This document shows positions 8,876 to 18,512 of a DNA stretch of 58,196 nt, piece after piece. A model generated the notes under the pieces. That model made no database searches. It saw only the letters and a list, made by a program, of their open reading frames with translations, and was not told the DNA's origin. Position 1 is the first letter of the stretch; each line of letters opens with the position of its first letter. Source of the stretch: 4572-123 sp002084545 (GTDB lineage: Bacteria > Desulfobacterota > Desulfobacteria > Desulfobacterales > 4572-123); NCBI GenBank assembly GCA_029939715.1, contig JAOZSJ010000008.1, forward strand, positions 1-58,196, given 5' to 3'. The translations under genes and the position numbers were made by a program.

Positions 8876-10314
8876 CTGAAGTTAATTACAAAAAAGTAAA
8901 GCAATATATTGCCGATTTAAAAAAATCGGATAAGGCAGGAAAACCGGAGCAGGTATACCTGATTCACGGCGAAGAAATGCTCTGCAAATCGGCACTTGAC
9001 GATTTGCTGGACTTTTTACTGCCATCCGGGGACAGGAGTGTGGGGCAGCATCTTTTTGACGGCGGTAATGAAAATATTCCCGATGCAATCGAGCAGTGCA
9101 GTACCTATTCGCTTCTGGGCGGGATCAAGGTCGTCTGCATATACGATTCAAGAGTATTTTATTCCCGGCAGGACAGCCTTAAGATATTTGAAAAAGCTAA
9201 AAAGGCCTATGATAAAAATGAGTTAAAAAAAGCGGCCCGGTATTTTTTATCCATGCTGGGATTTGCCAATATCGCCTATGAAGATCTTGCCGGCCTTGAT
9301 TATAAATTGCTGAAAATTGATTCAAAACAGACAGGCGATCTAAAATGGCTGGATCAACTCAAAGAGTACTGTATCGACAACAGACTTCCCATTCCCGCTT
9401 CAAGTGAAAACAGCGCAATTCTTCAAAAAGCCGTTGAAAAGGGATTTCCTTCCGGCAATTATCTGATTATAACCACTGATCTTGTGGATAAACGGCGTGT
9501 TTTGTACAAAACCATTAAAAGCGCCGGTGTTATTATCGACTGTTCTGTCCCGCGGGGAGATCGAAAGGCCGACAAAACAGCCCAGGAGGCAGTGGTGCGG
9601 GAGAAAATGGGCGCGCTTTTAGGCCGGTACCATAAAAAAATTGATCCGGCCGCCTTTCATGCTCTTTATGAAATGACCGGATTTGATTTACGCACTTTTA
9701 TACATAATCTTGAAAAATTAATTGATCATGCGGGAAAAAGAGAAAAAATTACAATCAAAGATGTTAATGCCGTTGTCAGCCGTACTCGAAAAGATCCCAT
9801 CTATGAAATAACCGGAGCCATGGCGGAAAAAAATTTGCCTCAGGCCCTGTTTTTCATGGATTCCCTGCTTTCTGATAATTTTCATCCTTTGCAGATTTTG
9901 GCTGCCTTGACAAATCAGGCAAGGAGGCTAATAATTATTAAGGATTTTGTTGAAAGTACTCAGGGCAGGGGGTGGAACAAGGGTATGTCCTACAACCAGT
10001 TTCAGTCACATGCAATGCCTTTGATTCAGGCTTATGACAAGATTCTTTTAGAATGCCTGGCTCAGTGGCACACGGATCAATCCGGTACAGGCAAAGGCAA
10101 AAAGGCCAAAAAACCGACATCCGACCTTGTGATCGCTAAAAATCCGCGTAGTCCCTATCCCGTTTATCTGCTGCTGAAAAATTCGGAAAAGTTTACATCC
10201 CGTGAGCTGCTTGATGCCATGGGATATTTGAGCGCAGCCGATATCAAGCTCAAATCCACGGGGCAGAATCCCAGACTTGTTTTAGAAAATGTTTTATTTA
10301 AAATTTGTCGATAG
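8872..10314 (+). CDS. holA: DNA polymerase III delta subunit, enlarged
   Basis: Clamp-loader delta subunit that opens the sliding clamp. Recognisable parts are the N-terminal PEQVYLIHGEEMLCKSAL, the mid segment NYLIITTDLVDKRRVLYK, EMTGFDLRTFIHNLEKL, and the domain III stretch ITGAMAEKNLPQALFFMD...HPLQILAALTNQARRL. At 480 residues it is about 140 longer than usual (about 340). The extra sequence appears in two places, about residues 113-190 between the first strand block and the LIITT strand, and about 355-425 in domain III, where GTGKGKKAKKP is low-complexity. It is a single intact frame, coupled to lgt by an ATGA overlap. Family assignment is firm; the role of the insertions is unknown. Confidence 0.82.
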   Translation: MTEVNYKKVKQYIADLKKSDKAGKPEQVYLIHGEEMLCKSALDDLLDFLLPSGDRSVGQHLFDGGNENIPDAIEQCSTYSLLGGIKVVCIYDSRVFYSRQDSLKIFEKAKKAYDKNELKKAARYFLSMLGFANIAYEDLAGLDYKLLKIDSKQTGDLKWLDQLKEYCIDNRLPIPASSENSAILQKAVEKGFPSGNYLIITTDLVDKRRVLYKTIKSAGVIIDCSVPRGDRKADKTAQEAVVREKMGALLGRYHKKIDPAAFHALYEMTGFDLRTFIHNLEKLIDHAGKREKITIKDVNAVVSRTRKDPIYEITGAMAEKNLPQALFFMDSLLSDNFHPLQILAALTNQARRLIIIKDFVESTQGRGWNKGMSYNQFQSHAMPLIQAYDKILLECLAQWHTDQSGTGKGKKAKKPTSDLVIAKNPRSPYPVYLLLKNSEKFTSRELLDAMGYLSAADIKLKSTGQNPRLVLENVLFKICR

Positions 10315-10324
10315 AGAATGATTT

Positions 10325-10558
10325 ATGGGTTTTATAAGAAAACAGGAAGAAAAAATAGCCCTGCGGTTATTGATCTGGCAATACGGTAAAAAGGGTACAG
10401 CTTTGCCTGCGCTTTCCGTACTGCAAAATCAGGCTGCGCAGGTAGTGAATCAGGCCCATGAGATTGCAGGGAAAAGAGGGCGCAATGTCATTTCGATAAT
10501 AAAAGAACTTGCAGGTGATATAAGCAGTGATTTGAAAAACAGGAATAAAAAAAAATAA
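10325..10558 (+). CDS. Small basic protein of unknown function
   Basis: 77 residues, lysine-rich at the C-terminus (KNRNKKK), no signal peptide or clear membrane segment. I do not recognise a family. The ATG is 10 bases after the holA stop, and moxR starts 19 bases after its end, so it sits in the same transcription unit between holA and the Bat operon. Predicted helix-rich (QAAQVVNQAHEIAGK). Confidence 0.6.
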   Translation: MGFIRKQEEKIALRLLIWQYGKKGTALPALSVLQNQAAQVVNQAHEIAGKRGRNVISIIKELAGDISSDLKNRNKKK

Positions 10559-10577
10559 TTATCCAGGGAGAGCAGTT

Positions 10578-11558
10578 GTGGAAATTCAGGAAATAAAACA
10601 ACGGGTTGAAGAAAAATATCTTCTTGTAAACAGCATAAAGACTGAATTGGGAAAAGTGATTGTCGGTCAGGAAAAATTGATCGAAGGTCTGCTCATGGGA
10701 CTGTTTACCAAGGGGCATATCCTTATCGAAGGTGTTCCGGGGCTTGCAAAAACCAGTGCGGTCATGGCTCTGGCCAATACAGTCAAGGCGGATTTCAAGC
10801 GTATCCAGTTTACACCGGACCTTCTTCCGGCGGATTTGATCGGAACCGAGATTTACCGGCCCAAGGTAGGCGATTTTATTGTTAAAAAAGGGCCTGTTTT
10901 TCATAACATTATCCTGGCCGATGAGATCAACCGTGCCCCCTCCAAGGTTCAGTCCGCCCTGCTGGAAGCGATGCAGGAACGCCAGGTGACCATAGGTGAA
11001 TCCACTTTTAAACTGGATGACCCCTTCCTGGTCATGGCGACCCAGAATCCCATTGAACAGGAAGGCACATACCCTCTGCCCGAGGCACAGATAGACCGTT
11101 TCATGCTCAAACTGGTGATTGATTATCCGGACAGGAGTGAAGAAAAAGAAATCATGAAGCGGGTGGGTTTTGAAAAACCATCTGATATAAAGCAGGTGGT
11201 AAATCCGGCGGGGATAGATGAAATCGTATCGATTATCAAAGAAATTTTTATGGATGAAAAACTAAAAGATTATATTGTCGATATTGTTTTCGCATCCCGC
11301 AGGCCGTCTGATTATAAACTGGACATGGAAAATTATATTCAGTTCGGTGCATCGCCGCGGGCAACCATATTCCTGAGTCTGGCCGCCCGAGCCTATGCAT
11401 TTTTGCAGGGGCGTGCCTATGTAACACCCCAGGATATCAAGAGCGTTGCCCCGAACGTACTGCGGCATCGGATTATCCTGAGCTATGAAGCGGAAGCCGA
11501 AGATATCACCACCGAACAGGTTATTGCCGCTATCTTTGATACGGTGGAAGTGCCCTAG
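10578..11558 (+). CDS. MoxR-family AAA+ ATPase
   Basis: Chaperone-like AAA+ ATPase that usually acts with VWA-domain proteins to mature or insert partner complexes, and is the first gene of the Bat (aerotolerance) cluster. Walker A is EGVPGLAKT, Walker B is IILADEINRAP, and sensor 1 is MATQNPIEQEGTYPLPEAQ with the arginine finger region IDRFML. 326 residues is standard. It starts at GTG 10578 with gggaga upstream. The DUF58, BatA, BatB/C, BatD and BatE genes follow with short gaps or overlaps. Confidence 0.93.
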   Translation: MEIQEIKQRVEEKYLLVNSIKTELGKVIVGQEKLIEGLLMGLFTKGHILIEGVPGLAKTSAVMALANTVKADFKRIQFTPDLLPADLIGTEIYRPKVGDFIVKKGPVFHNIILADEINRAPSKVQSALLEAMQERQVTIGESTFKLDDPFLVMATQNPIEQEGTYPLPEAQIDRFMLKLVIDYPDRSEEKEIMKRVGFEKPSDIKQVVNPAGIDEIVSIIKEIFMDEKLKDYIVDIVFASRRPSDYKLDMENYIQFGASPRATIFLSLAARAYAFLQGRAYVTPQDIKSVAPNVLRHRIILSYEAEAEDITTEQVIAAIFDTVEVP

Positions 11559-11568
11559 AATAGAGGAT

Positions 11569-12447
11569 ATGCTTTCATCTGAAATCATAAAAAAGATTCG
11601 TAAAATTCATATCAAAAGCGGCCGTCTGGTCAATACGCTTATGGCGGGACAGTACCGCTCGGTATTTCGAGGCTCGGGAATAGAGTTTGAAGAAGTAAGG
11701 GAATATACGCCGGGAGACGAGGTCAAGAGTATCGACTGGAAAGTATCGGCCCGGCTGGGGCGGCCTTTTATCAAACGCTACTGCGAAGAGCGTGAACTTA
11801 TCGTTATCCTGCTGGTGGATATGAGCGGTTCGGGTTGTTTCGGGACAACTAAGAACCGGAAAAGGGAAACCGCCGCCGAGGTGGCCTGCATAATGGCCTT
11901 TAACGCCATTCGTAATAATGATAAAGTCGGTGCCATTTTATTTACCGATCGTGTGGAAAAGTATATACCGCCTAAAAAAGGATCTGCTCATGTATGGCGT
12001 GTAATACGTGAAATATTGACATTTGAACCGACATTCAAAGGTACCGGTATTTCCGACGCCCTTGGATATCTGGGCAAAGTATGCCGCAAAAGGACCGTTT
12101 CGTTTTTGATTTCCGATTTTTTGGCCAAAGATTATCTGCTGCCGTTGAAACTGGCCGGCCGCAGGCATGAAATCATCGGTGTTATGGTTTCCGATCCCGG
12201 TGAATTCAAATTGCCGGCAGGCGGAATTGTTCACGTTCAGGACTTTGAAACCGGAGAGATTCTCTGCTTTGATGCTTTTGATTCAAATACCCGCCTGCAG
12301 TTCGAAAAATCAAGAAAACTTGAATATCGCAAAAGTATGGATACGCTGAAATCAAGTGGTATTGACTGTATCGAAGTCAGTACGGCAGGTTCCGCGGGAG
12401 ATGCGTTGACCAGATATTTTCGCTATCGGGAAACCAGGAAGCGGTAA
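11569..12447 (+). CDS. DUF58 domain protein of the Bat operon
   Basis: DUF58 proteins carry a VWA-like fold and almost always sit next to moxR. The hallmark REYTPGDEVKSIDWKVSARLG and the degenerate metal-site DMSGSG are present. 292 residues from ATG 11569, which I chose because the conserved MLSSEIIKKIRKIHIKS begins there. The frame is open upstream into the moxR gene only by chance. The stop overlaps the next ATG (TAATG), so the genes are coupled. Confidence 0.9.
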   Translation: MLSSEIIKKIRKIHIKSGRLVNTLMAGQYRSVFRGSGIEFEEVREYTPGDEVKSIDWKVSARLGRPFIKRYCEERELIVILLVDMSGSGCFGTTKNRKRETAAEVACIMAFNAIRNNDKVGAILFTDRVEKYIPPKKGSAHVWRVIREILTFEPTFKGTGISDALGYLGKVCRKRTVSFLISDFLAKDYLLPLKLAGRRHEIIGVMVSDPGEFKLPAGGIVHVQDFETGEILCFDAFDSNTRLQFEKSRKLEYRKSMDTLKSSGIDCIEVSTAGSAGDALTRYFRYRETRKR

Positions 12448-13082
12448 TGCAAAAAAAAATTATCACTTTTATTTTTACCTTGCTGTTTTTCCACGGCCTT
12501 GCATGCACCCTTGCTCTTGCAGAGAACAATGCGCCTGCTAAAACCGCTCCTGAGCATGCCGCGGGTATCACGACAGATCAGATTCCGGAACCTATGACGG
12601 ATATTCACGATATCAAACCGGTCGTAGACGTCGGGCTTGATTCCGCGTTGCTGTTATATGTTGTTGCAGGACTGGTAATCGCTGTTTTGGCCGGCTGCCT
12701 GATCTATTATCTGCTTAGACGCCGGAAGAATGAAATTATAACAGTCGAGTCTGTACTGCTGCCCGAAGAAATCGCGCGCAGGCTGCTTGAAGAATTATCC
12801 GGTTCTGAAACCATTTCATCAAGGGAATTTTATTTCCACCTTTCCGCAATTTTAAGGGGATATATAAAGGGCCGGTTCAATATCAATGCGCCAGAGATGA
12901 CAACCGAGGAAGTTTTGCCCCGGATCGATAAAATCGACCTGGACCGGAAGCTGCGGCAGGATATTAAGAAATTGCTTTCCAGGGCTGATCCGATTAAGTT
13001 TGCCGGGCTGCATGCAGCGACCGATCAGATGGAAGAGGACCTTCTGCTTGTAAAGAATTTTGTAAAATGTACGACTTTGTAA
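12447..13082 (+). CDS. Membrane-anchored Bat operon protein (DUF4381-like)
   Basis: 211 residues with an N-terminal signal peptide (hydrophobic residues about 5-24 ending LALA), a spacer, then a single membrane span about 68-90 (LLLYVVAGLVIAVLAGCLIYY) followed by RRRK, and a cytoplasmic helical domain. The position between the DUF58 and batA genes and the layout match the DUF4381-type proteins found in Bat operons. The assignment rests mostly on context and layout. It is coupled to the DUF58 gene by TAATG. Confidence 0.7.
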   Translation: MQKKIITFIFTLLFFHGLACTLALAENNAPAKTAPEHAAGITTDQIPEPMTDIHDIKPVVDVGLDSALLLYVVAGLVIAVLAGCLIYYLLRRRKNEIITVESVLLPEEIARRLLEELSGSETISSREFYFHLSAILRGYIKGRFNINAPEMTTEEVLPRIDKIDLDRKLRQDIKKLLSRADPIKFAGLHAATDQMEEDLLLVKNFVKCTTL

Positions 13083-13106
13083 ACCCAATATTAAACCCAA
13101 TAAGAT

Positions 13107-14105
13107 ATGTTTCGATTCGCCTCACCATATTTTCTGTTTTTGCTGGCCCTGATTCCAGCGGCTGTTTTTTTTAAACACCGCAAGCGCACCAGTCCGGTTC
13201 TGGGTATATCAGCCGTTGCCGCGGTTTCTACAATAAGAACTTCACTATGGCTTCGGTTGCGTGCCGTCATGCCGATTTTGAAATATACGGGCCTTGCCCT
13301 GCTCATTATCGCCATGGCAAGGCCCCAGTGGGGTATCAGCAAACAAAATATCCAGACAGAAGGCATTAATATCATCCTTGCTGTCGATCTCTCAGAAAGC
13401 ATGGCAGCCCTTGATTTTAAACAAAAGGGGAAAATCGTGAATCGCCTTGAAGCTGTTAAGGGAGTTGTCCGCAATTTTATAAAACTGCGCAGCGGTGACC
13501 GGATCGGTATGGTTGTGTTCGGGTCTCATGCCTATACCCAGATACCCCTGACCCGCGATTACAGTACAATAGTATCTGTTCTTGATCGATTGGAAATCGG
13601 TGCAGCCGGTAAGAGTACGGCTATTGGAGATGCCATCGGGATTTCTCTCAAACGGCTGGAGGACATAAAAAGCAAATCCAATATTATCATTCTTCTCACC
13701 GACGGGCGCAGCAATTCAGGAGAATTTGAACCGGCAACCACTGCCGATATTGCCGTACAAAAGAATGTAAAAATATATACCGTCGGTGTAGGTACCCGCG
13801 GCAGGGTTCCGTTTCTAATAAAGGATACATTTTTTGGCGAACGTTATGTCTACCAGCAGGTGGATATCGACGAAGATACGCTGAAAGATATTGCCGATAA
13901 AACAGGCGGGCTTTATTTCAGGGCTGAAAATATTAAGGGCCTTGAAAAAATTTACGATACCATCGACAGGCTGGAAAAAACAGAGGTAAAGACTGTCATA
14001 TTCGAGCACTATAATGAGTTTTATGTTTATTTTCTGGTTACGGCCTTTATCGTTCTGGGGCTGTGGATAATTTTTTCTAACACCCGGTTTCTGGAGATAC
14101 CATGA
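13107..14105 (+). CDS. batA: VWA-domain protein BatA
   Basis: Inner-membrane protein with an N-terminal pair of hydrophobic segments, a von Willebrand A domain facing the periplasm or cytoplasm, and a C-terminal membrane span. The metal-ion-dependent adhesion site is complete in its first motif (LAVDLSESM, DxSxS) with further conserved RLEAVKGVVRNFI, TLTRDY-like PLTRDYSTI and LLTDGRSNSG. 332 residues is usual for BatA. The stop overlaps the next start by ATGA. Confidence 0.9.
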   Translation: MFRFASPYFLFLLALIPAAVFFKHRKRTSPVLGISAVAAVSTIRTSLWLRLRAVMPILKYTGLALLIIAMARPQWGISKQNIQTEGINIILAVDLSESMAALDFKQKGKIVNRLEAVKGVVRNFIKLRSGDRIGMVVFGSHAYTQIPLTRDYSTIVSVLDRLEIGAAGKSTAIGDAIGISLKRLEDIKSKSNIIILLTDGRSNSGEFEPATTADIAVQKNVKIYTVGVGTRGRVPFLIKDTFFGERYVYQQVDIDEDTLKDIADKTGGLYFRAENIKGLEKIYDTIDRLEKTEVKTVIFEHYNEFYVYFLVTAFIVLGLWIIFSNTRFLEIP

Positions 14106-15880
14106 AATTCGTCAGAATTGAAATGCTGTCTCTGATTTGGACTATTCCCTTTTTTATCCTTCTTATCGGATATGGCATGAAAAAGCGCAAAAAGATTATG
14201 CGCACCTTTGCATCACCGGACGCCCTTGCATTCATTTCACCGGAGCCAAGCACAAAACAGCGCATCATGAAAGCCATATTGATGATCAGTACACTGCTTT
14301 TTATCGTACTGGCTTTAAGCGGACCCCAGTATGGTTATAAATGGCGGAAGATCCAGCGAAAAGGGATTGATATTATTATTGCTCTGGACTGTTCACGCAG
14401 CATGCTGGCAAAGGATATCAAGCCGGATCGTCTGGCCCGGGCCAAGCGCGAGATTGTTGATTTGCTGACCATGCTGCAGGGCGATCGTGTAGGCCTGGTC
14501 GCATTTGCCGGAACCGCTTTTATGCAATGCCCTCTTACTCTGGATTATGAAGCTTTTCATATTTTTTTAAAAGCTCTCTCGCCGGATTTTCTACCGATGG
14601 GCGGATCGGATATCGGTAATGCCGTAAATACCTGTATCAAGGGATTTGATCAAAAAATAGATACTCAAAAGGCTGTTATTCTGATAACTGATGGTGAAAA
14701 TACGGGCATGGATATGCTCAAGGCGGCAAAAGATGCACGCGATGCCGGTATAAAGCTGTTTTGCATCGGCGTGGGAAAAGAGCAGGGCGTACCGCTGCCG
14801 GATAAAAAAGGCGGTTTCAAAAAGGATGCTTCAGGCAAAATTGTTTTGACCAGAATAGATGAAAAATCACTTCGCCAGGCAGCACTTTTAACGGATGCCG
14901 CCTATGTCCGGTCCGTTGCCGGAGATATGGATCTGGACGTAATTTACAAACAGGAAATAAGAGGGAAGATGGAAGCTTCGACCCTTGAAGGCGGCAGAAA
15001 ACAGATATGGGAAGATCGCTTTCAGTGGTTTTTATCCATTGCAATTCTGCTCCTTGCAATAGAGATATTTCTGTCCGACAGAAAAAAAGCAGTTTCCCTG
15101 TTTCTTTTTATGCTGCTGTTTCTGTTTGCCGTGCCTGCCCGTGCCGGCAATATGCAGGATGGACTAGAAGCCTATAAAAACGGAGAATACGAGAAAGCCC
15201 TTGAAGGTTTTATTGAAGCCCAGCTGGAAGATCCCGAAGAGCCCGGGATATTATATAATCTGGGCAACACCTTCTATAAACTGAAGGATTACGATTCGGC
15301 CCTTGATCATTATAACCAGGCGTTGAAAACCGAAGATAAAGATTTGCGCGCTAAAGCGCTTTTCAATATAGGCAATACCCGGTACCGGTTACATCAGTTG
15401 GAAGATGCTGTGAAAAGCTATCAAAAGGGCCTTGAAATCAATCCTGATGACATGCAGGCCAAAGAAAACATCGCGTTTATTAAAAAAGTGATGCAGCAGC
15501 AGAAACAACAGCAGGATAATCAGGAGCAAAAAGGAAAGGATAAAAAAGAAAACAAAGATTCCGACAGCCGGAAAGATACTAAGAGTGATTCCTCTGATGA
15601 TAAAACAAAAAACGGAGATGAAAGTCATCAGGGGCAACCGGACAAAGAGTACGGCGACAAACTCGATACCCCTGAAAGCGGCACCCCTGATTCTGAACGA
15701 AAAATGTCCGGATCAGAAGGTAAAAATGAAAAACCGCCTGAAAAAAAAGGAGGCGTGGCCGGGGGCGAAAAACCCGCGGACTCCAATCAGGCCGAAAAAA
15801 TGCTTAATCGCCTGAAGGATCAGCCCGGCCGGGCAATGATTCCGGATTACCGGGAGCAGCAGGTGGAAAAAGACTGGTGA
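14102..15880 (+). CDS. Fused BatB/BatC: VWA domain plus TPR repeats
   Basis: 592 residues combining two proteins that are separate in the classical Bacteroides cluster. The first 330 or so residues form a BatB-like membrane VWA protein (MIDAS IALDCSRSM, LAFSGT-like LVAFAGTAF, ITDGENTG). After another hydrophobic stretch and signal-like LFLFAVPARAG come tetratricopeptide repeats (about 347-460) that match BatC. The last 130 residues are highly charged and low in complexity, rich in K, E, D, Q and S. BatA and BatB proteins are thought to form heteromeric complexes. It overlaps batA and batD at both ends. Confidence 0.88.
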   Translation: MKFVRIEMLSLIWTIPFFILLIGYGMKKRKKIMRTFASPDALAFISPEPSTKQRIMKAILMISTLLFIVLALSGPQYGYKWRKIQRKGIDIIIALDCSRSMLAKDIKPDRLARAKREIVDLLTMLQGDRVGLVAFAGTAFMQCPLTLDYEAFHIFLKALSPDFLPMGGSDIGNAVNTCIKGFDQKIDTQKAVILITDGENTGMDMLKAAKDARDAGIKLFCIGVGKEQGVPLPDKKGGFKKDASGKIVLTRIDEKSLRQAALLTDAAYVRSVAGDMDLDVIYKQEIRGKMEASTLEGGRKQIWEDRFQWFLSIAILLLAIEIFLSDRKKAVSLFLFMLLFLFAVPARAGNMQDGLEAYKNGEYEKALEGFIEAQLEDPEEPGILYNLGNTFYKLKDYDSALDHYNQALKTEDKDLRAKALFNIGNTRYRLHQLEDAVKSYQKGLEINPDDMQAKENIAFIKKVMQQQKQQQDNQEQKGKDKKENKDSDSRKDTKSDSSDDKTKNGDESHQGQPDKEYGDKLDTPESGTPDSERKMSGSEGKNEKPPEKKGGVAGGEKPADSNQAEKMLNRLKDQPGRAMIPDYREQQVEKDW

Positions 15881-17688
15881 TTTGTATTATAATGGAGATA
15901 TTTTATAACTTACGGCAGGCCATGCACGGCATAAACGGAAAAAGGCAAAGGGCAGGGATATGCCTTTTTCCGGCAGTGTTTATTATACTGATTCCCGTTC
16001 TCGCCGGGGCTGCAAGAATCAGTGCATTCGTGGATCAGAACCGGATCACTCCGGATGAATCGATCCATCTGACGGTTACCATTGAGGGCGGCAAGGGCGA
16101 GATCGACACGTCGGTAATTAAAGATTTTTCCGTTGTTTCCAGGGGCACGGGCAGCAGTGTCCGGATTATTAACGGAAAAACCACCCGAAAGACCACCAGC
16201 AATTTTATTCTCATCCCTTTGAAAAACGGAGCCCTTAAAATCCCTCCGCTGAGTGTGAAAATTGACGGCGAGCTGTTGAAAACCCGGGAAATATCAATAA
16301 TCGTGTCCCCTGAATCCGCCGAAAGCAGTGCTAAAAAGGATCTGTTCGTCAGTGCTTCCGTTTCAAAAAACTCTCCATATGCCGGGGAGCAGATCATATA
16401 CACCTTTAAATTGTTTTCATTGGTCCGGATTGGGAATTTGAGGTTTCAAAAACCGGAATTTTCAGGGTTTACAGCCCGCCAGATAGGAGAAAGCCGTACA
16501 TATCAAAAGGTTATAGAAGGCCGCAGGTTTGATGTTACCGAATTGGATTATCTGCTGGTTTCCGCAACTTCCGGGATCAAAACAATAGATCCCGCCCTGC
16601 TTGGCTGTGATGTTATTCAGCGCAAAGAAAACCGCACCTTCGGTTTTGACAGCTTTTTCAATGATCAATTTTTCGGAAACCTGAACAGCAAACCTGTCGT
16701 ACTGAGGACCGACCCTATAACGGTAAATGTAAAATCGCTGCCTGAAAATTCCACCGGTGTTGATTTTTCAGGGCTGGTGGGCCAGTTCCAAATGACTGCC
16801 GAGATTGACAGCCGAATTCTTAAAACAGGCGATTCAACAACTTTATCCGTTACGATTACCGGCAACGGTAATATCATGGATGCGGAAGTCCCCGGCATCA
16901 AGGTGCCGGATGGATTCAAGGAATACAGAGATGCGCCTGAAGAGACCATTGGGCTTGGCCGAAATGGATATTCGGGCAGCAAAACTTTCCGTAGTGCCAT
17001 AGTGGCCCTTGAACCCGGGGAGTATAAAATAGAGTCCATTGATATGGTCTATTTTGATCCGGAGAAAGAGCGGTACCTTCCAATGCATGGCGGGCCTTTT
17101 GAATTGACCGTGGATACCTCCGATGAAGCAGTTGATGCAAAAGCATATACGCTAACTGCACCGGATACGGTGTTGAAAATCAAAAAGCAAAAAGTGGAGT
17201 TTACCGGGCACGATATTCTGCCTCTAAAAGAAGAACTGGATGCTCTGAAAAGCCGGATGGAAATATCTTTGATTCAGTTTATACTTTTTCTGCTGATTCC
17301 GGCATTTTTTTACCTGTCACTCAGGCTCGTGCATATTGTTATTCGAAAGGATCTAACACATCGTACCAGGATGTTGAAAAAATCTGAAAAAGCACTGAAA
17401 AAGGCAGGCAGAATCGGTACCTCCGGGGAAAATTTCATGGATTTATTGTATCGGGCTCTTGTTGCAGCTATTTTTGCATCGGCGGATCGGGCCGGAGAAT
17501 CGATTACATATCAGGAGGCTCGGGAGATTCTGCGGCGCAGGGGATATTCCGATGATGTGGTGTGCCGGGCCGTCGATTTGTTGAAATATATCGAGTCAGC
17601 CAAATACGGAGGGCAGAATCCGGATGCTGATTTAAAAAATGACCTCCTGATCCAGACCAGGCAACTCGTCAAAAGGAGTTTGTCGTGA
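15877..17688 (+). CDS. batD: BatD-like protein (oxygen-tolerance domain)
   Basis: 603 residues: N-terminal signal segment (about 28-47, ICLFPAVFIILIPVLAG), a long periplasmic beta-rich region made of repeats of the BatD type (FVDQNRITPDESIHLTVTIEG, then ILKTGDSTTLSVTITGNGN), a membrane span about 465-485, and a cytoplasmic helical tail. The GTG start at 15877 overlaps the previous stop and has aggtgga ten bases before; ATG 15892 or 15922 are alternatives nearer the signal peptide. The stop overlaps batE. Confidence 0.87.
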   Translation: MICIIMEIFYNLRQAMHGINGKRQRAGICLFPAVFIILIPVLAGAARISAFVDQNRITPDESIHLTVTIEGGKGEIDTSVIKDFSVVSRGTGSSVRIINGKTTRKTTSNFILIPLKNGALKIPPLSVKIDGELLKTREISIIVSPESAESSAKKDLFVSASVSKNSPYAGEQIIYTFKLFSLVRIGNLRFQKPEFSGFTARQIGESRTYQKVIEGRRFDVTELDYLLVSATSGIKTIDPALLGCDVIQRKENRTFGFDSFFNDQFFGNLNSKPVVLRTDPITVNVKSLPENSTGVDFSGLVGQFQMTAEIDSRILKTGDSTTLSVTITGNGNIMDAEVPGIKVPDGFKEYRDAPEETIGLGRNGYSGSKTFRSAIVALEPGEYKIESIDMVYFDPEKERYLPMHGGPFELTVDTSDEAVDAKAYTLTAPDTVLKIKKQKVEFTGHDILPLKEELDALKSRMEISLIQFILFLLIPAFFYLSLRLVHIVIRKDLTHRTRMLKKSEKALKKAGRIGTSGENFMDLLYRALVAAIFASADRAGESITYQEAREILRRRGYSDDVVCRAVDLLKYIESAKYGGQNPDADLKNDLLIQTRQLVKRSLS

Positions 17689-18440
17689 AATTATTGCAAA
17701 GCCTTGCAGTCATCTTTATCCTTTTAACGATTCTTCTTCCCGGACAGGCCGGTGCCGAAAAACAGGGCCGGATATTTCTCGATGGCATTCAATCATATAA
17801 TGACGGCAATTTTTCGCAGGCGATCGCATCGTTTACAAAGCTGGCCGATGCCGGAGTTGTCAATGGAAAACTTTTTTACAATCTTGGCAATGCCTTTTTT
17901 AAAAATGATGATCTGGGGCATGCCGTCCTCTGGTATGCAAGGGCGGCCCGGCTGATTCCATGCGATCCTGATTTGAAATTTAACTACAAACATGCCCTTC
18001 GTATGGTTAAAGATAAAGGCGAGGATAATAATTCAGGAATTGTGCGGATTTTATTTTTCTGGAATTATATTCTGGGGCAGACCACGATCCAATGGATTGC
18101 CATTGTTTTAAACCTGTTTTTCTGGCTTTTCATGGGATTGCAGTTTGTAACAAAAAGAAAAATCCTGCAACGGAGTGCACTGGTTGTAGCGCCATTTGTG
18201 CTGATATTTTCCATTACGGCATTATATCATTTTTATGAAACCACCCATGGCACTCAAGCGGTCATACTGGATCGGGAAGTGTCGGTGCGCTCCGGGTTCG
18301 ACGACAGTTCCACGGAACTGTTTGTTCTTCATGCCGGAACCAGGGTTGCTGTTGAAAAAAAGAGCAAGGATTTTTTGAAAATTTGTTTTTCAAATGATAA
18401 AATCGGATGGATAAAAGCCAAAGAGGCCGGCCTGATATAA
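17685..18440 (+). CDS. batE: BatE-like protein (TPR plus SH3-type domain)
   Basis: 251 residues with a signal peptide (cleavage near GQAGA), two TPR-like repeats (GIQSYNDGNFSQAIASF, LFYNLGNAFFKNDDLGHA), two membrane spans in the middle, and a C-terminal bacterial SH3-like domain (VSVRSGFDDSSTELFVLHAGTR). This is the usual BatE layout and it closes the Bat operon. It starts at GTG 17685, overlapping the batD stop. argC begins 72 bases downstream and may be co-transcribed. Confidence 0.85.
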   Translation: MKLLQSLAVIFILLTILLPGQAGAEKQGRIFLDGIQSYNDGNFSQAIASFTKLADAGVVNGKLFYNLGNAFFKNDDLGHAVLWYARAARLIPCDPDLKFNYKHALRMVKDKGEDNNSGIVRILFFWNYILGQTTIQWIAIVLNLFFWLFMGLQFVTKRKILQRSALVVAPFVLIFSITALYHFYETTHGTQAVILDREVSVRSGFDDSSTELFVLHAGTRVAVEKKSKDFLKICFSNDKIGWIKAKEAGLI

Positions 18441-18512
18441 TGATGAATGATAAGTGAAGAAATCCCTGCAATGCCTACAAGATACAACGTTCAATATACG
18501 AAAGGAAATAAT

